A stretch of DNA of 64,000 bases, from NCBI RefSeq assembly GCF_003584565.2, contig NZ_CP031010.1, positions 4,870,804 to 4,934,803 on the forward strand. Direction: 5' to 3'. The notes under the pieces were generated by a model that was not told the DNA's origin, ran no database searches, and saw nothing but the letters and a program-made list of their open reading frames with translations. Position 1 is the first letter of the stretch, and every line of letters starts with the position of its first letter. The DNA is from Alteromonas sp. RKMC-009 (GTDB taxonomy: Bacteria; Pseudomonadota; Gammaproteobacteria; Enterobacterales; Alteromonadaceae). Below, in pieces: positions 18,148 to 27,574 of this stretch. Made by a program: the position numbers and the translations under genes.

Positions 18148-19248
18148 CTAGGGCAACAACACCAGGTCGTCGCGGTGGACAATCACCTCTCCATAGTCAT
18201 AACCGAGAATATGGCGGATTTGATTGCTTTTCTGCCCTTTTATCTGGGCCAGATCTTTGGCGTCGTAAAGTGCCAGACCTTTCGCCAGCGCTTTCCCGTC
18301 GCAATGCAGCTCCACTGCATCTCCGGCAACAAATTTACCTGAAATGCCGGTGACACCGGAAGGCAGCAAAGAAGCACCCCGGTCTGTGATAGCCCGGCGG
18401 GCACCTGCATCAATGTCGATGACACCACGGGTTTTTAACGTATGGGTTAACCATAAAGATCGGGCGGTCTGACTGGACTGCCTTGCAGTAAATAATGTTC
18501 CCGGGCACTGGCCTTTGAGCAATGCATCAAAGACTTTGCCATCACGGCCGTTGACGATAAGCGTTTGAATACCGCTATGGGTACATTTATCCGCTGCCTC
18601 AATTTTCGTCCGCATTCCGCCGGTGCCCATGGACGTTCCCGCTCCGCCGGCTAGTGCATAGATGTCCGGAGTAATGGAATCAACAACAGGGATCAGAGTA
18701 GCCGAGGCATCTTTGCGGGGATCGGCGGTGTACAAACCGTCGATGTCCGAGCACATGATCAGGGTATCAGCCTGTGCCACCAGCGCAGTATATGCACCAA
18801 GATTGTCGTTATCGCCGACTTTAAGTTCGGCCACCGCCACGGTGTCATTTTCATTCACAATAGGCAGCGCTTCATGTTTAAGCAATTCGCGCAGGGTGTT
18901 TTTAATATTGACGTACCGGGTACGGTCACGAAGGTCATCCGCAGTCACCAGGATCTGGGCACAGGGACAGTCGAAAAAACGCTGCCAGTTCGCCATCATC
19001 TGCATCTGTCCGATCGCGGCCATGGCCTGTTTTTCGGCAATAGAAGCAGGATGGTTGATGGTTACCCGTCCCCGTCCGGCAGCAATACTGCCTGATGACA
19101 CAACAATCACTTCTTTTCCTGCAGCATGGCTTTCGGTAATGAACCGCGCCAGGGGCAGTAAATACTTAGCACTGACATGTAAACCATCAGGTGCGATTAA
19201 CGCGCTGCCGACCTTTACGACGGCACGCTGCCAGGTGAAATTACTCAT
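18148..19248 (-). CDS. proB: Glutamate 5-kinase
   Basis: Catalyses the first step of proline synthesis, ATP-dependent phosphorylation of glutamate. The amino-acid kinase domain (about residues 1-255) starts with VVKVGSALIAPDG and contains the VVSSGSIAAGR loop, NENDTVA and the GTGGMRTKIEAA phosphate-binding segment. A C-terminal PUA domain (about 275-355) is present, as in E. coli. Start taken at the methionine of MSNFTWQRAVVK (366 residues, the family length); upstream in-frame codons would add 32 unlikely residues. The usual partner proA is not adjacent. Confidence 0.94.
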   Translation of the reverse strand: MSNFTWQRAVVKVGSALIAPDGLHVSAKYLLPLARFITESHAAGKEVIVVSSGSIAAGRGRVTINHPASIAEKQAMAAIGQMQMMANWQRFFDCPCAQILVTADDLRDRTRYVNIKNTLRELLKHEALPIVNENDTVAVAELKVGDNDNLGAYTALVAQADTLIMCSDIDGLYTADPRKDASATLIPVVDSITPDIYALAGGAGTSMGTGGMRTKIEAADKCTHSGIQTLIVNGRDGKVFDALLKGQCPGTLFTARQSSQTARSLWLTHTLKTRGVIDIDAGARRAITDRGASLLPSGVTGISGKFVAGDAVELHCDGKALAKGLALYDAKDLAQIKGQKSNQIRHILGYDYGEVIVHRDDLVLLP

Positions 19249-19493
19249 GAAGATAACTGATAAACAAAGAGAGTTTGAGAATACTGCAAACCCATTCAGA
19301 AAAAAACGCATATCCGCGCTTTCCCAAAGAACAATTTGTCTCACCGCAGTTTATTCTGATCTGAAACCCGCTTCCGTATGCCTCAGTTTGCGGTGAGACC
19401 GGAGCTATCTACGGCTAAAAACTGGCATCTGCGGGGGAAAACTCATTAAAATAGACGTTTGGACTTTAGTGTCTTAAATAAGAAGGAAATTGA

Positions 19494-21953
19494 ATGAGCA
19501 CGCGACAAAAGCGACTGCTTTGGCTGGCTCCTGTACTGGGTTTACTGGTTCAGGCTCCGTTTGCCTCCGCAGCGATAAAACAAACAAAGGGCGACTTCGA
19601 AGATAAATTCAGACAACTCGACGAAGTACTTCCTACCCCTAACGTATACAGAAACGCCGCCGGTGAAGCTGGTCATCAGTACTGGCAGCAGCAAGTCGAT
19701 TACGTCATTAATGCAAAACTCGACGAAGAAAAACGCCGCATTGATGCTTCTGAAAAGATTTCTTATCACAACAATTCACCTGACACGCTGAAGTATCTTT
19801 GGATCCAGCTTGATCAGAACAAGTTCCGTGATGATTCCATGTCAGCCCTCACCACTACCTTTGGCGGCATCGGTAACCGTGGTCCGGCGACTCAGTCAGC
19901 CAGCGGCGACAGCCCGGCTAAACTGAGTATGGGTGCACTGCGCCGTCAGCAATTCGTTGACGATCACGAACTGGGCTATCAAATTAAAGCCGTTGAAAGT
20001 GCCGGCAAAGCGCTGCATCACGTGATTGTAGGTACGCTGATGCGTGTAGACCTGGCAACACCGCTGAAGCCGGGTAAATCAGTCGATTTCACCATCGAAT
20101 TCGGTTACAACATTGTTGAAGAAGACGCAGTCTCTGCCCGTTCCGGATATGAGCACTTCCCTGATGACGAGCGCGAAGGCGGCAACGACATCTTCCTGCT
20201 GGCACAGTGGTTCCCCCGTCTGGCGGCTTACACTGACTACGAAGCCTGGACGAATAAAGAATTTATCGGCCGCGGTGAATTTACCCTGGAATTCGGTAAC
20301 TACGATGTGTCTATGACCGTACCGGCTGACCACATTGTTTCTTCTACCGGTGTGCTGCAGAACCCGAAAGACGTACTTACCAGCACTCAGCGTAAGCGTC
20401 TGGAAGAAGCGAAAACCGCTGATCGTCCGGTCTTTATCGTAACCGCCGAAGAAGCGCTGGAAAACGAGAAAGAAGGCACAGGCAAAACCAAAACCTGGCG
20501 TTTCAAAGCTGACAACGTGCGTGATTTTGCGTGGGCATCTTCACGTAAATTCATGTGGGATGCCAAAGGCGTAGAGCAGGACGGTCCGCAGAAACACGTT
20601 ATGGCCATGTCTTTCTATCCGAAGGAAGGTGGCGATCTGTGGAAGAAATATTCTACAGAGTCAGTGGTGCATACGCTGGACGTATATAACCGTTTCACCT
20701 TCAGCTACCCGTACCCTACAGCCCAGTCTGTTAACGGTCCTGTTGGCGGTATGGAATATCCGATGATTTCCTTCAACGGCCCGCGTACTGAGTTACAGGA
20801 CGATGGTTCACGTACTTACTCGCTGTCTGAAAAGCGCTTCCTCATCGGTGTGGTTATCCACGAAGTGGGTCACAACTACTTCCCGATGATCGTTAACTCT
20901 GACGAACGTCAGTGGACCTGGATGGATGAAGGCCTGAACAGCTTCCTGGACGGCGTTGCCGGCCGCGAGTGGGATCCGAACATTCCATGGGGTGTTGAAC
21001 CCCGCGATGTTACCGGCTACATGAAGTCTTCATCTCAGGTACCCATCATGACCCAGTCTGACTCGGTACTGCACCTGGGTCCGAATGCTTACACCAAGCC
21101 GGCAGTTGCACTGAACATTCTGCGCGAAACCATTCTTGGTCGTGAGCTGTTTGATTTTGCCTTTAAAGAGTATGCACAGCGCTGGATGTTCAAGCGTCCT
21201 ACGCCATCTGACTTCTTCCGGACAATGGAAGAAGCTTCCGGTGTCGATCTCGACTGGTTCTTCCGTGGCTGGTTCTATACCACCGATCACGTCGATATTT
21301 CACTGGACCGTGTGTACAAGCTGCGCCTGGACACGAAAGATCCTGACATCGACCTGGCCCGTCAGCGTGAAGCTGAAATGGAAAAGCCTCTGTCTCTGAC
21401 CGACGAGCGCAACCGTGAAGAAGGCCGCAAGCTGTGGGTTGAGCGTTTCGACGACATCAAAGATTTCTACGATGACAACGATCAGTACACACCAACCAAC
21501 AAAGACCGTAACAAGTACCGCGAATTCCTGAACAAACTGGAACCGTGGGAACGTGAAACCTTTGAGCGTGCTGTACGTGAAGACAAAAACTACTACGTCA
21601 TGGACTTCAGTAACCTGGGCGGACTGGTTATGCCAATTCTGCTGGAAATGGAATTTGCAGACGGTACCAAACAGTCAATGCGTATTCCTGCTGAAATCTG
21701 GCGTCGTACACCGAATGCCGTCTCTAAGCTGGTCGTGACCGACAAAGATAAAGAGCTGGTAAGTGTTACTGTGGATCCCCGCTGGGAAACTGCTGACGTA
21801 GATGTGGAAAACAACTACTATCCGCGCCGCATTATTCCTTCACGTATTGAAGCGTATAAAGCGAAGAAGAGCGAAGCCCGTACCTCAATGGATCTGATGC
21901 AGGACAGCAAAGCTGAACTGAAAACAGATGACGGAGAGGGTGATGACAACTAA
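19494..21953 (+). CDS. Secreted M1-family zinc metallopeptidase
   Basis: Zinc aminopeptidase-like protein of clan MA, family M1. An N-terminal signal peptide (about residues 1-26, ending FASA) indicates export to periplasm or outside. The zinc site is complete: HEVGH at 456-460 with the third ligand Glu479 in WMDEG, i.e. HExxH plus 18 residues plus E. The exopeptidase motif GxMEN appears as GGMEYP, a common variant. The 819 residues contain an N-terminal beta domain (about 50-330), the catalytic domain, and a C-terminal region with a charged tail. An AAGAAGGAAA ribosome binding site precedes the ATG. The next gene overlaps its end. Confidence 0.92.
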   Translation: MSTRQKRLLWLAPVLGLLVQAPFASAAIKQTKGDFEDKFRQLDEVLPTPNVYRNAAGEAGHQYWQQQVDYVINAKLDEEKRRIDASEKISYHNNSPDTLKYLWIQLDQNKFRDDSMSALTTTFGGIGNRGPATQSASGDSPAKLSMGALRRQQFVDDHELGYQIKAVESAGKALHHVIVGTLMRVDLATPLKPGKSVDFTIEFGYNIVEEDAVSARSGYEHFPDDEREGGNDIFLLAQWFPRLAAYTDYEAWTNKEFIGRGEFTLEFGNYDVSMTVPADHIVSSTGVLQNPKDVLTSTQRKRLEEAKTADRPVFIVTAEEALENEKEGTGKTKTWRFKADNVRDFAWASSRKFMWDAKGVEQDGPQKHVMAMSFYPKEGGDLWKKYSTESVVHTLDVYNRFTFSYPYPTAQSVNGPVGGMEYPMISFNGPRTELQDDGSRTYSLSEKRFLIGVVIHEVGHNYFPMIVNSDERQWTWMDEGLNSFLDGVAGREWDPNIPWGVEPRDVTGYMKSSSQVPIMTQSDSVLHLGPNAYTKPAVALNILRETILGRELFDFAFKEYAQRWMFKRPTPSDFFRTMEEASGVDLDWFFRGWFYTTDHVDISLDRVYKLRLDTKDPDIDLARQREAEMEKPLSLTDERNREEGRKLWVERFDDIKDFYDDNDQYTPTNKDRNKYREFLNKLEPWERETFERAVREDKNYYVMDFSNLGGLVMPILLEMEFADGTKQSMRIPAEIWRRTPNAVSKLVVTDKDKELVSVTVDPRWETADVDVENNYYPRRIIPSRIEAYKAKKSEARTSMDLMQDSKAELKTDDGEGDDN

Positions 21954-22476
21954 GTCTCACCGCATGATTCAGTGGAGCCTTGCGGCTCTGCTGTTGATGG
22001 TTTGTCAGGCAGTCTCTGCCCATCAGATTAAAGCGGCAATCACCACGGTTCTGTTCAATCCGAGAACAGAAAATATTGAGGTGATGCACCGGTTTAATCT
22101 GCATGATGCGGAACATGCTGTAAAAGCACTGTTCGATAAGCGTGCAGATATTCTGGATGACAAAACCACTCAGCAGGCTTTCACTGATTATGTGATGGCC
22201 CGCTTTGCATTACTGAATGCAGATGGCGAAAGTCTGGGGTTGAAAACTGTAGGTTATGAAGTGGATGGTAAGTTTTTCTGGGTTTATCAGGAAACCGAAC
22301 AACCACCGTCGCTGGAAGGTCTCAGTATCCGTCACGATGCACTCAGAGACTTGTGGCCGGCACAAATTAACACTCTTAACGTGGAAGGACAGGGCGACGT
22401 AAAAACCCTGACATTCCGTGATAACGTGGAATTACTCAGTGTGGAGTTCGCTAACAGCTCTGCACGCCACCACTAA
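21943..22476 (+). CDS. DUF6702-like exported protein
   Basis: About 177 residues, with a signal peptide (MTTKSHRM, hydrophobic stretch, cleavage near VSAHQ). The mature part begins HQIKAAITTVLFNPRTENIEVMHRF, the pattern of the DUF6702 family found beside M1 peptidases in marine gammaproteobacteria and Bacteroidetes. No catalytic motif is known. Start taken at 21943, preceded by GGAGAGGG; a start at 21928 is also open. It overlaps the M1 peptidase gene by 11 bases, so the two are translationally coupled and probably act together in the envelope. Confidence 0.7.
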   Translation: MTTKSHRMIQWSLAALLLMVCQAVSAHQIKAAITTVLFNPRTENIEVMHRFNLHDAEHAVKALFDKRADILDDKTTQQAFTDYVMARFALLNADGESLGLKTVGYEVDGKFFWVYQETEQPPSLEGLSIRHDALRDLWPAQINTLNVEGQGDVKTLTFRDNVELLSVEFANSSARHH

Positions 22477-22557
22477 AGTCTTATATCTTCACATTGACCC
22501 GCTTGCCCGTATTGCATCATAGTTAACCACACTGTTTTCGCGTTACGGGTAAGTGTT

Positions 22558-22839
22558 ATGTCTGAAACGACTCCTCAAACCAACAGCTTCACTGACAAAA
22601 AGAATATTATGTGGGTGTTGCTATCCGGCGCTATGGCCATTCTTTTTGTTGCGCTGTTATTTATTCCGGGCGCCACCAGCCCCGACAGCACCCTTTCAAT
22701 TTATGCCGCCATGCTATGGTGCGGTATTTTCTCCGCTACGGTTTTCCGTTACCTGGGCAAAAACGGCTGGACCGGATTTGCAGCAGGCAGTGCAGCCGGA
22801 TTCTGTATTCAGCTCCTTTCTGCATTCGTGACACTATGA
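22558..22839 (+). CDS. Small membrane protein ahead of the ABC1 kinase
   Basis: Unrecognised 93-residue protein. A short polar N-terminus is followed by three hydrophobic stretches (about residues 17-36, 45-62 and 69-91) with a K-N-G-W turn between the last two. No known motif. Its TGA stop overlaps the ATG of the ABC1-kinase gene, so the two are translated together. It may be a membrane partner of the kinase, but this is inference from the coupling only. Confidence 0.7.
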   Translation: MSETTPQTNSFTDKKNIMWVLLSGAMAILFVALLFIPGATSPDSTLSIYAAMLWCGIFSATVFRYLGKNGWTGFAAGSAAGFCIQLLSAFVTL

Positions 22840-24152
22840 GCGATGAGCCGGACGGCAAACCCGTCCCCTCTGGCAGACTGTCGCGGGTAATAGGTCTGGG
22901 TTCTCTGGCTGGCCGCATAGCCGGCAATATGGTGACCAGTGGTGCCGGACAATTACTGAAAGGGCAGCGGCCTGCCATGGCTGACTTGTTGCTGACGCCG
23001 GCCAACATCACACGCATAGCTGACAAACTGGCCACCATGCGCGGTGCCGCCATGAAAGTAGGGCAACTTATTTCCATGGACGGCGGAGACTTTCTTCCTG
23101 AAGAACTGTCCGCAATCCTTGCCCGTCTGCGGGAAGATGCCAGTCCGATGCCCAAAGCCCAGCTTACTGAAGTGCTGAGCAATGCACTGGGTGAAAACTG
23201 GCAGAATTATATGCTGTATTTCTCTTTTGCCCCTGTCGCCGCCGCGTCTATCGGCCAGGTCCATAAAGCCATCACCCCCGACGGCACAATGCTGGCGTTA
23301 AAAGTCCAGTACCCCGGCGTACGTGAAAGCATCGACAGTGATGTTGATAACGTGGCGACACTGGTTCGCATGAGTGGCCTCATCCCCAAAACGCTGAATA
23401 TTGCGCCGGTGCTGGAAGAAGCGAAACAGCAGCTTAAACAGGAAGCAGACTACCTGCGGGAAGCCTATATGCTGGACACCTACCGTTCCCGTTTGCAGGA
23501 TGATGATGCGTTTATTGTGCCCCGCAGCTACCCGTCGCTATGTACTGAAAATGTCCTTGCCATGTCTTTTGAAAAAGGGGATGACATAGAGTCGGTACTG
23601 CATCTGGAACAAGACCTGCGCAACGGGGTCATGAGCGCACTGATGCGGTTGTTTTTCAGAGAAGTCTTCGATTTCAAACTGATACAGAGCGACCCGAATC
23701 TGGCAAATTACCGCTATGACTCCGTTTCCGGAAAAATTATTCTGCTGGATTTCGGTGCCACCAGAGAAATTACCCCGGCCATGGCTGAAGGATACCGTTC
23801 GCTGTTGCGCGCGGCGGCAAACAATGACGCTGACGCCATGCTCAGTGCAGCGTTGTCTATAGGACTTGTCACGAGTGAACATACCACTCAGCAGCAAACC
23901 AAAGTCGTTGAACTCGGCATGACCGCCTGTGAAGCGATACATGTTGACGGCAGCTATGATTTTGGTAACAGTGACCTGATAATGCGGTTACACAATATGG
24001 GCACCGCACTGACGTACCGGGAAAATTTCTGGCATGTGCCTCCGGCAGATGCTCTGTTCATTCACCGTAAATTGGGCGGATTATTCCTGCTGGCCAAACG
24101 GTTAAAAGTACAGATGAATCTACGCCAGATTGCTTCACCCTGGATTCAGTAG
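22836..24152 (+). CDS. ABC1/AarF-UbiB family atypical kinase
   Basis: 438-residue member of the ABC1 (ADCK/UbiB) atypical kinase family, whose better known members support ubiquinone synthesis or lipid homeostasis. The family-specific KxGQ motif is in MKVGQLISMDGGDFLPEEL (about 71-90), the alanine-rich nucleotide loop in APVAAASIGQVHKA (about 132-145), the lysine in LALKVQYPG, and the DFG-like metal site in LLDFGATREIT (about 308). It lacks C-terminal membrane helices, unlike UbiB, so it is a paralogue rather than UbiB itself. Start chosen at the ATG overlapping the upstream stop. Its 3' end overlaps the convergent DUF6482 gene by seven bases. Confidence 0.88.
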   Translation: MSDEPDGKPVPSGRLSRVIGLGSLAGRIAGNMVTSGAGQLLKGQRPAMADLLLTPANITRIADKLATMRGAAMKVGQLISMDGGDFLPEELSAILARLREDASPMPKAQLTEVLSNALGENWQNYMLYFSFAPVAAASIGQVHKAITPDGTMLALKVQYPGVRESIDSDVDNVATLVRMSGLIPKTLNIAPVLEEAKQQLKQEADYLREAYMLDTYRSRLQDDDAFIVPRSYPSLCTENVLAMSFEKGDDIESVLHLEQDLRNGVMSALMRLFFREVFDFKLIQSDPNLANYRYDSVSGKIILLDFGATREITPAMAEGYRSLLRAAANNDADAMLSAALSIGLVTSEHTTQQQTKVVELGMTACEAIHVDGSYDFGNSDLIMRLHNMGTALTYRENFWHVPPADALFIHRKLGGLFLLAKRLKVQMNLRQIASPWIQ

Positions 24153-24454
24153 GGTAATGCCATAGTGAATGGTAACGCTACAGAATGTGACGCTTTCGGC
24201 GGATTACCAATCATCTCATCGTAGGGGGTGTCATGCTTCATCACCGATTTTTCTACATGACAATGAGCGAACAACTCGCGGATCTGTCCTGCACTGTAAA
24301 AACGCATGGGCTTGTCTTCGTTATCGTAAACCAGTCCCGAACGCTGGCCGATGCAAATAAGCACCAGATATACGTTCATTTCGAATGACTGTACTTCAAG
24401 GTAATTAATCACTACAGGGTCGTTTTCGATATCGCGAAAGTAGAATTTGTTCAT
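24146..24454 (-). CDS. DUF6482 family protein
   Basis: Small soluble protein of 102 residues, N-terminus MNKFYFRDIENDPVVINYLEV. I assign it to DUF6482 from memory of similar short proteins in Alteromonas; no function is known. The sequence has a beta-rich middle (FEMNVYLVLICIGQRSGLVYD) and a histidine-containing segment (ELFAHCHVEKSVMKHD). It converges on and slightly overlaps the ABC1-kinase gene. A ribosome-binding-like GGAGAGCAGCG precedes the ATG. Confidence 0.6.
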   Translation of the reverse strand: MNKFYFRDIENDPVVINYLEVQSFEMNVYLVLICIGQRSGLVYDNEDKPMRFYSAGQIRELFAHCHVEKSVMKHDTPYDEMIGNPPKASHSVALPFTMALPY

Positions 24455-24815
24455 CGCTGCTCTCCGTTAACCTGTCTGAAGTGTACAAATACCATTCAGA
24501 AAGGACTACTTTTACAGGCGGAATTCCCATTAAGATGTTGTAATGAAGCGCTCCGTTTTTTCGCATTTTTTCTGGTTATAGCAAAGATAATGCGATCAAA
24601 ATCAGGCTTTTCTGAGTAGAAAAGTGTTAGAAAAGAGGAATTTGCTATTAGTACGGAACAAATTGATCCATTGATTCTCAAAACAGAGAACACATCTCTG
24701 GTAGTATGATAGCCGTGCTATCTCAGGACAGTTGAATTCAGCCAATTTCTGAGGCGAATGTCCTGAGGTAGCACGGGTTTATGATCCAGAGGGAACATTA
24801 CAGGGTGAAAAGTTT
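24455..24815. other. 361-bp intergenic region with a structured leader
   Basis: It separates the divergent DUF6482 and DUF3014 genes. The part up to about 24680 is AT-rich and shows only a weak 65-codon minus-strand frame that I do not believe. The part from 24684 onward contains three inverted repeats, described separately, between a TATGAT -10-like element (24705-24710) and the DUF3014 start. Confidence 0.55.
24684..24776 (+). promoter_or_regulatory. Structured leader element with competing hairpins upstream of DUF3014 gene
   Basis: Main hairpin: arms 24713-24730 and 24759-24776 pair over 18 positions (one of them G-U in RNA). The stem continues inside as TTC(A)GCC / GGCGAA around a nine-base apical loop, with a six-base bulge on the 5' side. 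Two smaller perfect hairpins precede it: CAGAGA ACACA TCTCTG (24684-24700) and GATAGC CGT GCTATC (24709-24723). The last overlaps the 5' arm of the main hairpin, so the two cannot form together. Only three T residues follow the main hairpin. It ends 39 bases before the DUF3014 start codon. Whether it is a cis regulator or a small RNA is unknown. Confidence 0.6.
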
Positions 24816-25664
24816 ATGAGTGATGATTCAGAGAAGAAAACGCTGGCGCCGCACATTTTAATTATCGCGGTGATTGTAGTGGTCATAATTGCAGTTCTGT
24901 TGTGGCCGTCGAAGGAAGAACCTGCACCGGTTACCGAAGAAGTGCCGGCAGAAGAAATGCCAGTTCTGCCTGACGAGCCGGACGATTTTCAGCCCGCCCC
25001 GCCACCGGAACCGGTAGATATTGATCCCGTTGACGAGCCGGAACCCATGCCGGAACAACCAGAGCCTGAACCGGAACCTCTGGATGTGTCGGATAAGGGC
25101 GTAGAAGAAGCCTTAAATGCTATTTCAGGTACGGAAGAAGCGAATAACCTGATTGTGAATGAGGGTCTTATTCAGCGCTTTGTAGTTACGGTGACCAATC
25201 TGGCCAATGATGAAATGCCGGCGGCCCAGCAGGTACCGTTAACCGCACCGGAGCAAACATTCAAAGTTTACCGTCAGGCTGATAAAGAGTGGATTGATGC
25301 CGCCAGCTACAAGCGATACACGCCGTACGTTACCATGATGGAAAGTTTTGATAACGAAGCACTGCTTGACCTGTTCAAGCGCTACAAAGGGGAAATCCAG
25401 TCGAAGTATGACGAGATTGGACAGCCCGGCCAGCCGTTTGAATCTGTCGTGGTGGAAGCTATCGATCAACTGCTCGATACCCCGGAAGTACCTGTTCCGG
25501 TAGAAGTGTACTCGGACTCAGTGGCCTACAAATATGCTGATCCGCAACTGGAAGAACTCAGCACGCCGCAAAAGCAATTGCTGAGAACTGGTCCGGACAA
25601 TATGCGCCGTATTAAAGCGAAATTACGGGAATTGAAATCCCTGCTTGCAGATGATGGATTTTAA
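24816..25664 (+). CDS. DUF3014 family membrane-anchored protein
   Basis: 282 residues. After a short cytoplasmic N-terminus there is one membrane helix (about residues 13-30), a proline/glutamate-rich linker (about 33-95), then the DUF3014 domain (about 95-280) that begins DKGVEEALNAISG and continues LIVNEGLIQRFVVTVTNLAND. The domain is expected in the periplasm. Its function is not known; it is common in Alteromonas, Shewanella and Pseudomonas relatives. The gene follows a structured leader and overlaps the next gene (DUF1285) by about 14 bases, so both are likely one unit. Confidence 0.85.
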   Translation: MSDDSEKKTLAPHILIIAVIVVVIIAVLLWPSKEEPAPVTEEVPAEEMPVLPDEPDDFQPAPPPEPVDIDPVDEPEPMPEQPEPEPEPLDVSDKGVEEALNAISGTEEANNLIVNEGLIQRFVVTVTNLANDEMPAAQQVPLTAPEQTFKVYRQADKEWIDAASYKRYTPYVTMMESFDNEALLDLFKRYKGEIQSKYDEIGQPGQPFESVVVEAIDQLLDTPEVPVPVEVYSDSVAYKYADPQLEELSTPQKQLLRTGPDNMRRIKAKLRELKSLLADDGF

Positions 25665-26208
25665 CCGGTTTCAGGCTCAGATAGAGTCGCACCCGTCAGA
25701 TGACGGGTGCAACCTCCCTCCGGTAGAACAATGGCATCCGCTATTTTGCGGTAACATCGATATGTGCATCACTGCCTCCGGTGAATGGCAATATCAGCAA
25801 TCTCCTGTTACACGATTATCCCTTGTCAGGCTTTTTTCCTCTGTTTTAGTAAAAGAAAATGACGATTATTTTCTGGTAACGCCGGTGGAGAAAGTCGGTA
25901 TACAGGTAGAGGATGTGCCTTTTGTCATTATTCAGTGGGCAATGGAAGATAATCACCTCAGATTAACCACACAAACCGGTGATACATTCACTGTCAGCGC
26001 CTCTCATCCCGGCACACTGCGGGCTTCTTTAGACGGCACCTTTTTACCTTACGTGAATGTCCGGCGTAACTTGTGGGCCAGACTTCATCAGAATGTTTAC
26101 TATCAGTTACTCAACGAAGCTGAGGAAAAAACAGCACCCGACGGCACCACCCGCTTTACAGTTCAAAGCGGTGACTATGAACTCATTCTCGGAGAAATCA
26201 GCGAATAA
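25651..26208 (+). CDS. DUF1285 family protein
   Basis: About 185 residues of the DUF1285 family, a cytoplasmic two-domain beta-rich fold with known structures but no established function. The core contains HPLFCGNIDMCITASGEW (about 27-44), the SPVTRLSLVRLFSSVL helix and the YFLVTPVEKVGIQVEDVPF strand pair typical of the family. I take the ATG at 25651; an in-frame TTG two codons earlier is also open, and another ATG follows directly. It overlaps the end of the DUF3014 gene, suggesting coupled translation. The pairing of DUF3014 with DUF1285 may point to a shared role. Confidence 0.85.
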   Translation: MMDFNRFQAQIESHPSDDGCNLPPVEQWHPLFCGNIDMCITASGEWQYQQSPVTRLSLVRLFSSVLVKENDDYFLVTPVEKVGIQVEDVPFVIIQWAMEDNHLRLTTQTGDTFTVSASHPGTLRASLDGTFLPYVNVRRNLWARLHQNVYYQLLNEAEEKTAPDGTTRFTVQSGDYELILGEISE

Positions 26209-26275
26209 CCTTTGCCATACTGGCATCCGCACAGTCATTTCATTACAGTAGAAAACTCACACACTGATAACGATA

Positions 26276-27565
26276 ATGACAATGAAAAAACTCTCTTTAT
26301 GTATAACAGCCCTGTTGGGACTGAACACTTTACCTCTGCAGGCAGACACCCTCATTCATGCCGGCAACTTATTTTCTGCAACTGACGACTCTCTGCAAAG
26401 CCGGATGACAATTGTGGTCGACGGCAACAAGATAACCGCGGTGAAAAAAGGCTATATCAGCGCTGAAGACGGCGACACAGTGATTGACCTTAAAAATCAT
26501 ACCGTGATGCCGGGACTGATGGACATGCACGTTCACCTTTCCTCCCAGCAGGGCCCGTCTTCTTATATGGAACGCTTCACACTTAACGAAGCTGACTACA
26601 CCCTGAAAGCGGCACACTTTGCGGAGAAAACCCTGTCTGCCGGCTTTACAACCGTACGTAATCTGGGTGACGAATACAACGAAACCATCGCACTGCGAAA
26701 AGCCATCGATAAAGGTCTGGCACAGGGGCCACGTATTTTCTCTGCCGGTAAATCGATTGCGACAACCGGCGGACATGCAGATCCCAGTAACGGGATGGCA
26801 CACAAACTTCGCCCTGATGTCGGACCGGAGCAGGGAGTTATAAACGGCGTTGCAGAAGCCCGCGATGCAGTACGGCAGCGCTATCAGGATGGTGCTGACG
26901 TGATAAAAATCACTGCCACCGGCGGCGTTCTGAGCGTAGCGAAAAGCGGCCAGAATCCGCAATTTATGGACGATGAACTGGAAGCCATTGTTGCTACAGC
27001 TAATGACTACGGCATGACAGTGGCTGTGCATGCTCACGGAAAAGAAGGTATGAAGCGGGCCATTAAGGCCGGTGTGACGTCTATCGAGCATGGTACTTAC
27101 ATGGACGATGAGATCATGGATTTGATGAAAGAACACGGCACCTGGTACACCCCGACTATTCTCGCCGGCGAGTTTGTGGCTCAGAAAGCGAAAATCGACG
27201 GATTCTTTCCGGAACTTGTCAGACCCAAAGCGGCCGCCATCGGCCCGTTGATCCAAAACACCTTCTCCAAAGCGTATAAAGCGGGTGTAAGCATTGTGTT
27301 TGGCACTGACAGCGGCGTTTCAGCACATGGCGATAACGCTCAGGAGTTTGCACTGATGACAGAAGCTGGCATGCCTGCTGCTGAAGCATTGCGCAGTGCA
27401 ATGGTTTCACCGGCGAAACTGCTGAATATCAGTGATGAACTCGGCACTATCGAAAGCGGTAAACTGGCCGACATCATTGCAGTTGAAGGTAATCCCCTTG
27501 AGGACATCAGGGTGATGGAGAAGGTTGTCTTTGTTATGAAGGACGGGGCAATCTTCAAACAATAA
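26276..27565 (+). CDS. Exported metal-dependent amidohydrolase, imidazolonepropionase/dipeptidase-like
   Basis: Amidohydrolase-superfamily enzyme of 429 residues with a signal peptide (cleavage near LPLQA-D), so periplasmic. Metal ligands are in place: HxH in MDMHVHLSS (about 80-88), the lysine in [10 protein letters not shown] (about 208-217), His in VAVHAHG, His in SIEHGT and the catalytic Asp in [17 protein letters not shown]. Relatives characterised from marine bacteria are Xaa-Arg/Xaa-Lys dipeptidases, so a role in peptide use is plausible. The VTT gene follows after nine bases. Confidence 0.88.
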   Translation: MTMKKLSLCITALLGLNTLPLQADTLIHAGNLFSATDDSLQSRMTIVVDGNKITAVKKGYISAEDGDTVIDLKNHTVMPGLMDMHVHLSSQQGPSSYMERFTLNEADYTLKAAHFAEKTLSAGFTTVRNLGDEYNETIALRKAIDKGLAQGPRIFSAGKSIATTGGHADPSNGMAHKLRPDVGPEQGVINGVAEARDAVRQRYQDGADVIKITATGGVLSVAKSGQNPQFMDDELEAIVATANDYGMTVAVHAHGKEGMKRAIKAGVTSIEHGTYMDDEIMDLMKEHGTWYTPTILAGEFVAQKAKIDGFFPELVRPKAAAIGPLIQNTFSKAYKAGVSIVFGTDSGVSAHGDNAQEFALMTEAGMPAAEALRSAMVSPAKLLNISDELGTIESGKLADIIAVEGNPLEDIRVMEKVVFVMKDGAIFKQ

Positions 27566-27574
27566 CGGAAGATT

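Noticed and set aside
24496..24693. 65-codon minus-strand frame upstream of the DUF3014 leader
   Set aside because: AT-driven frame without start signals or recognisable protein pattern.
26369..27256. 295-codon frame antisense to the amidohydrolase gene
   Set aside because: Cys/His-rich nonsense opposite a complete enzyme with all metal ligands.
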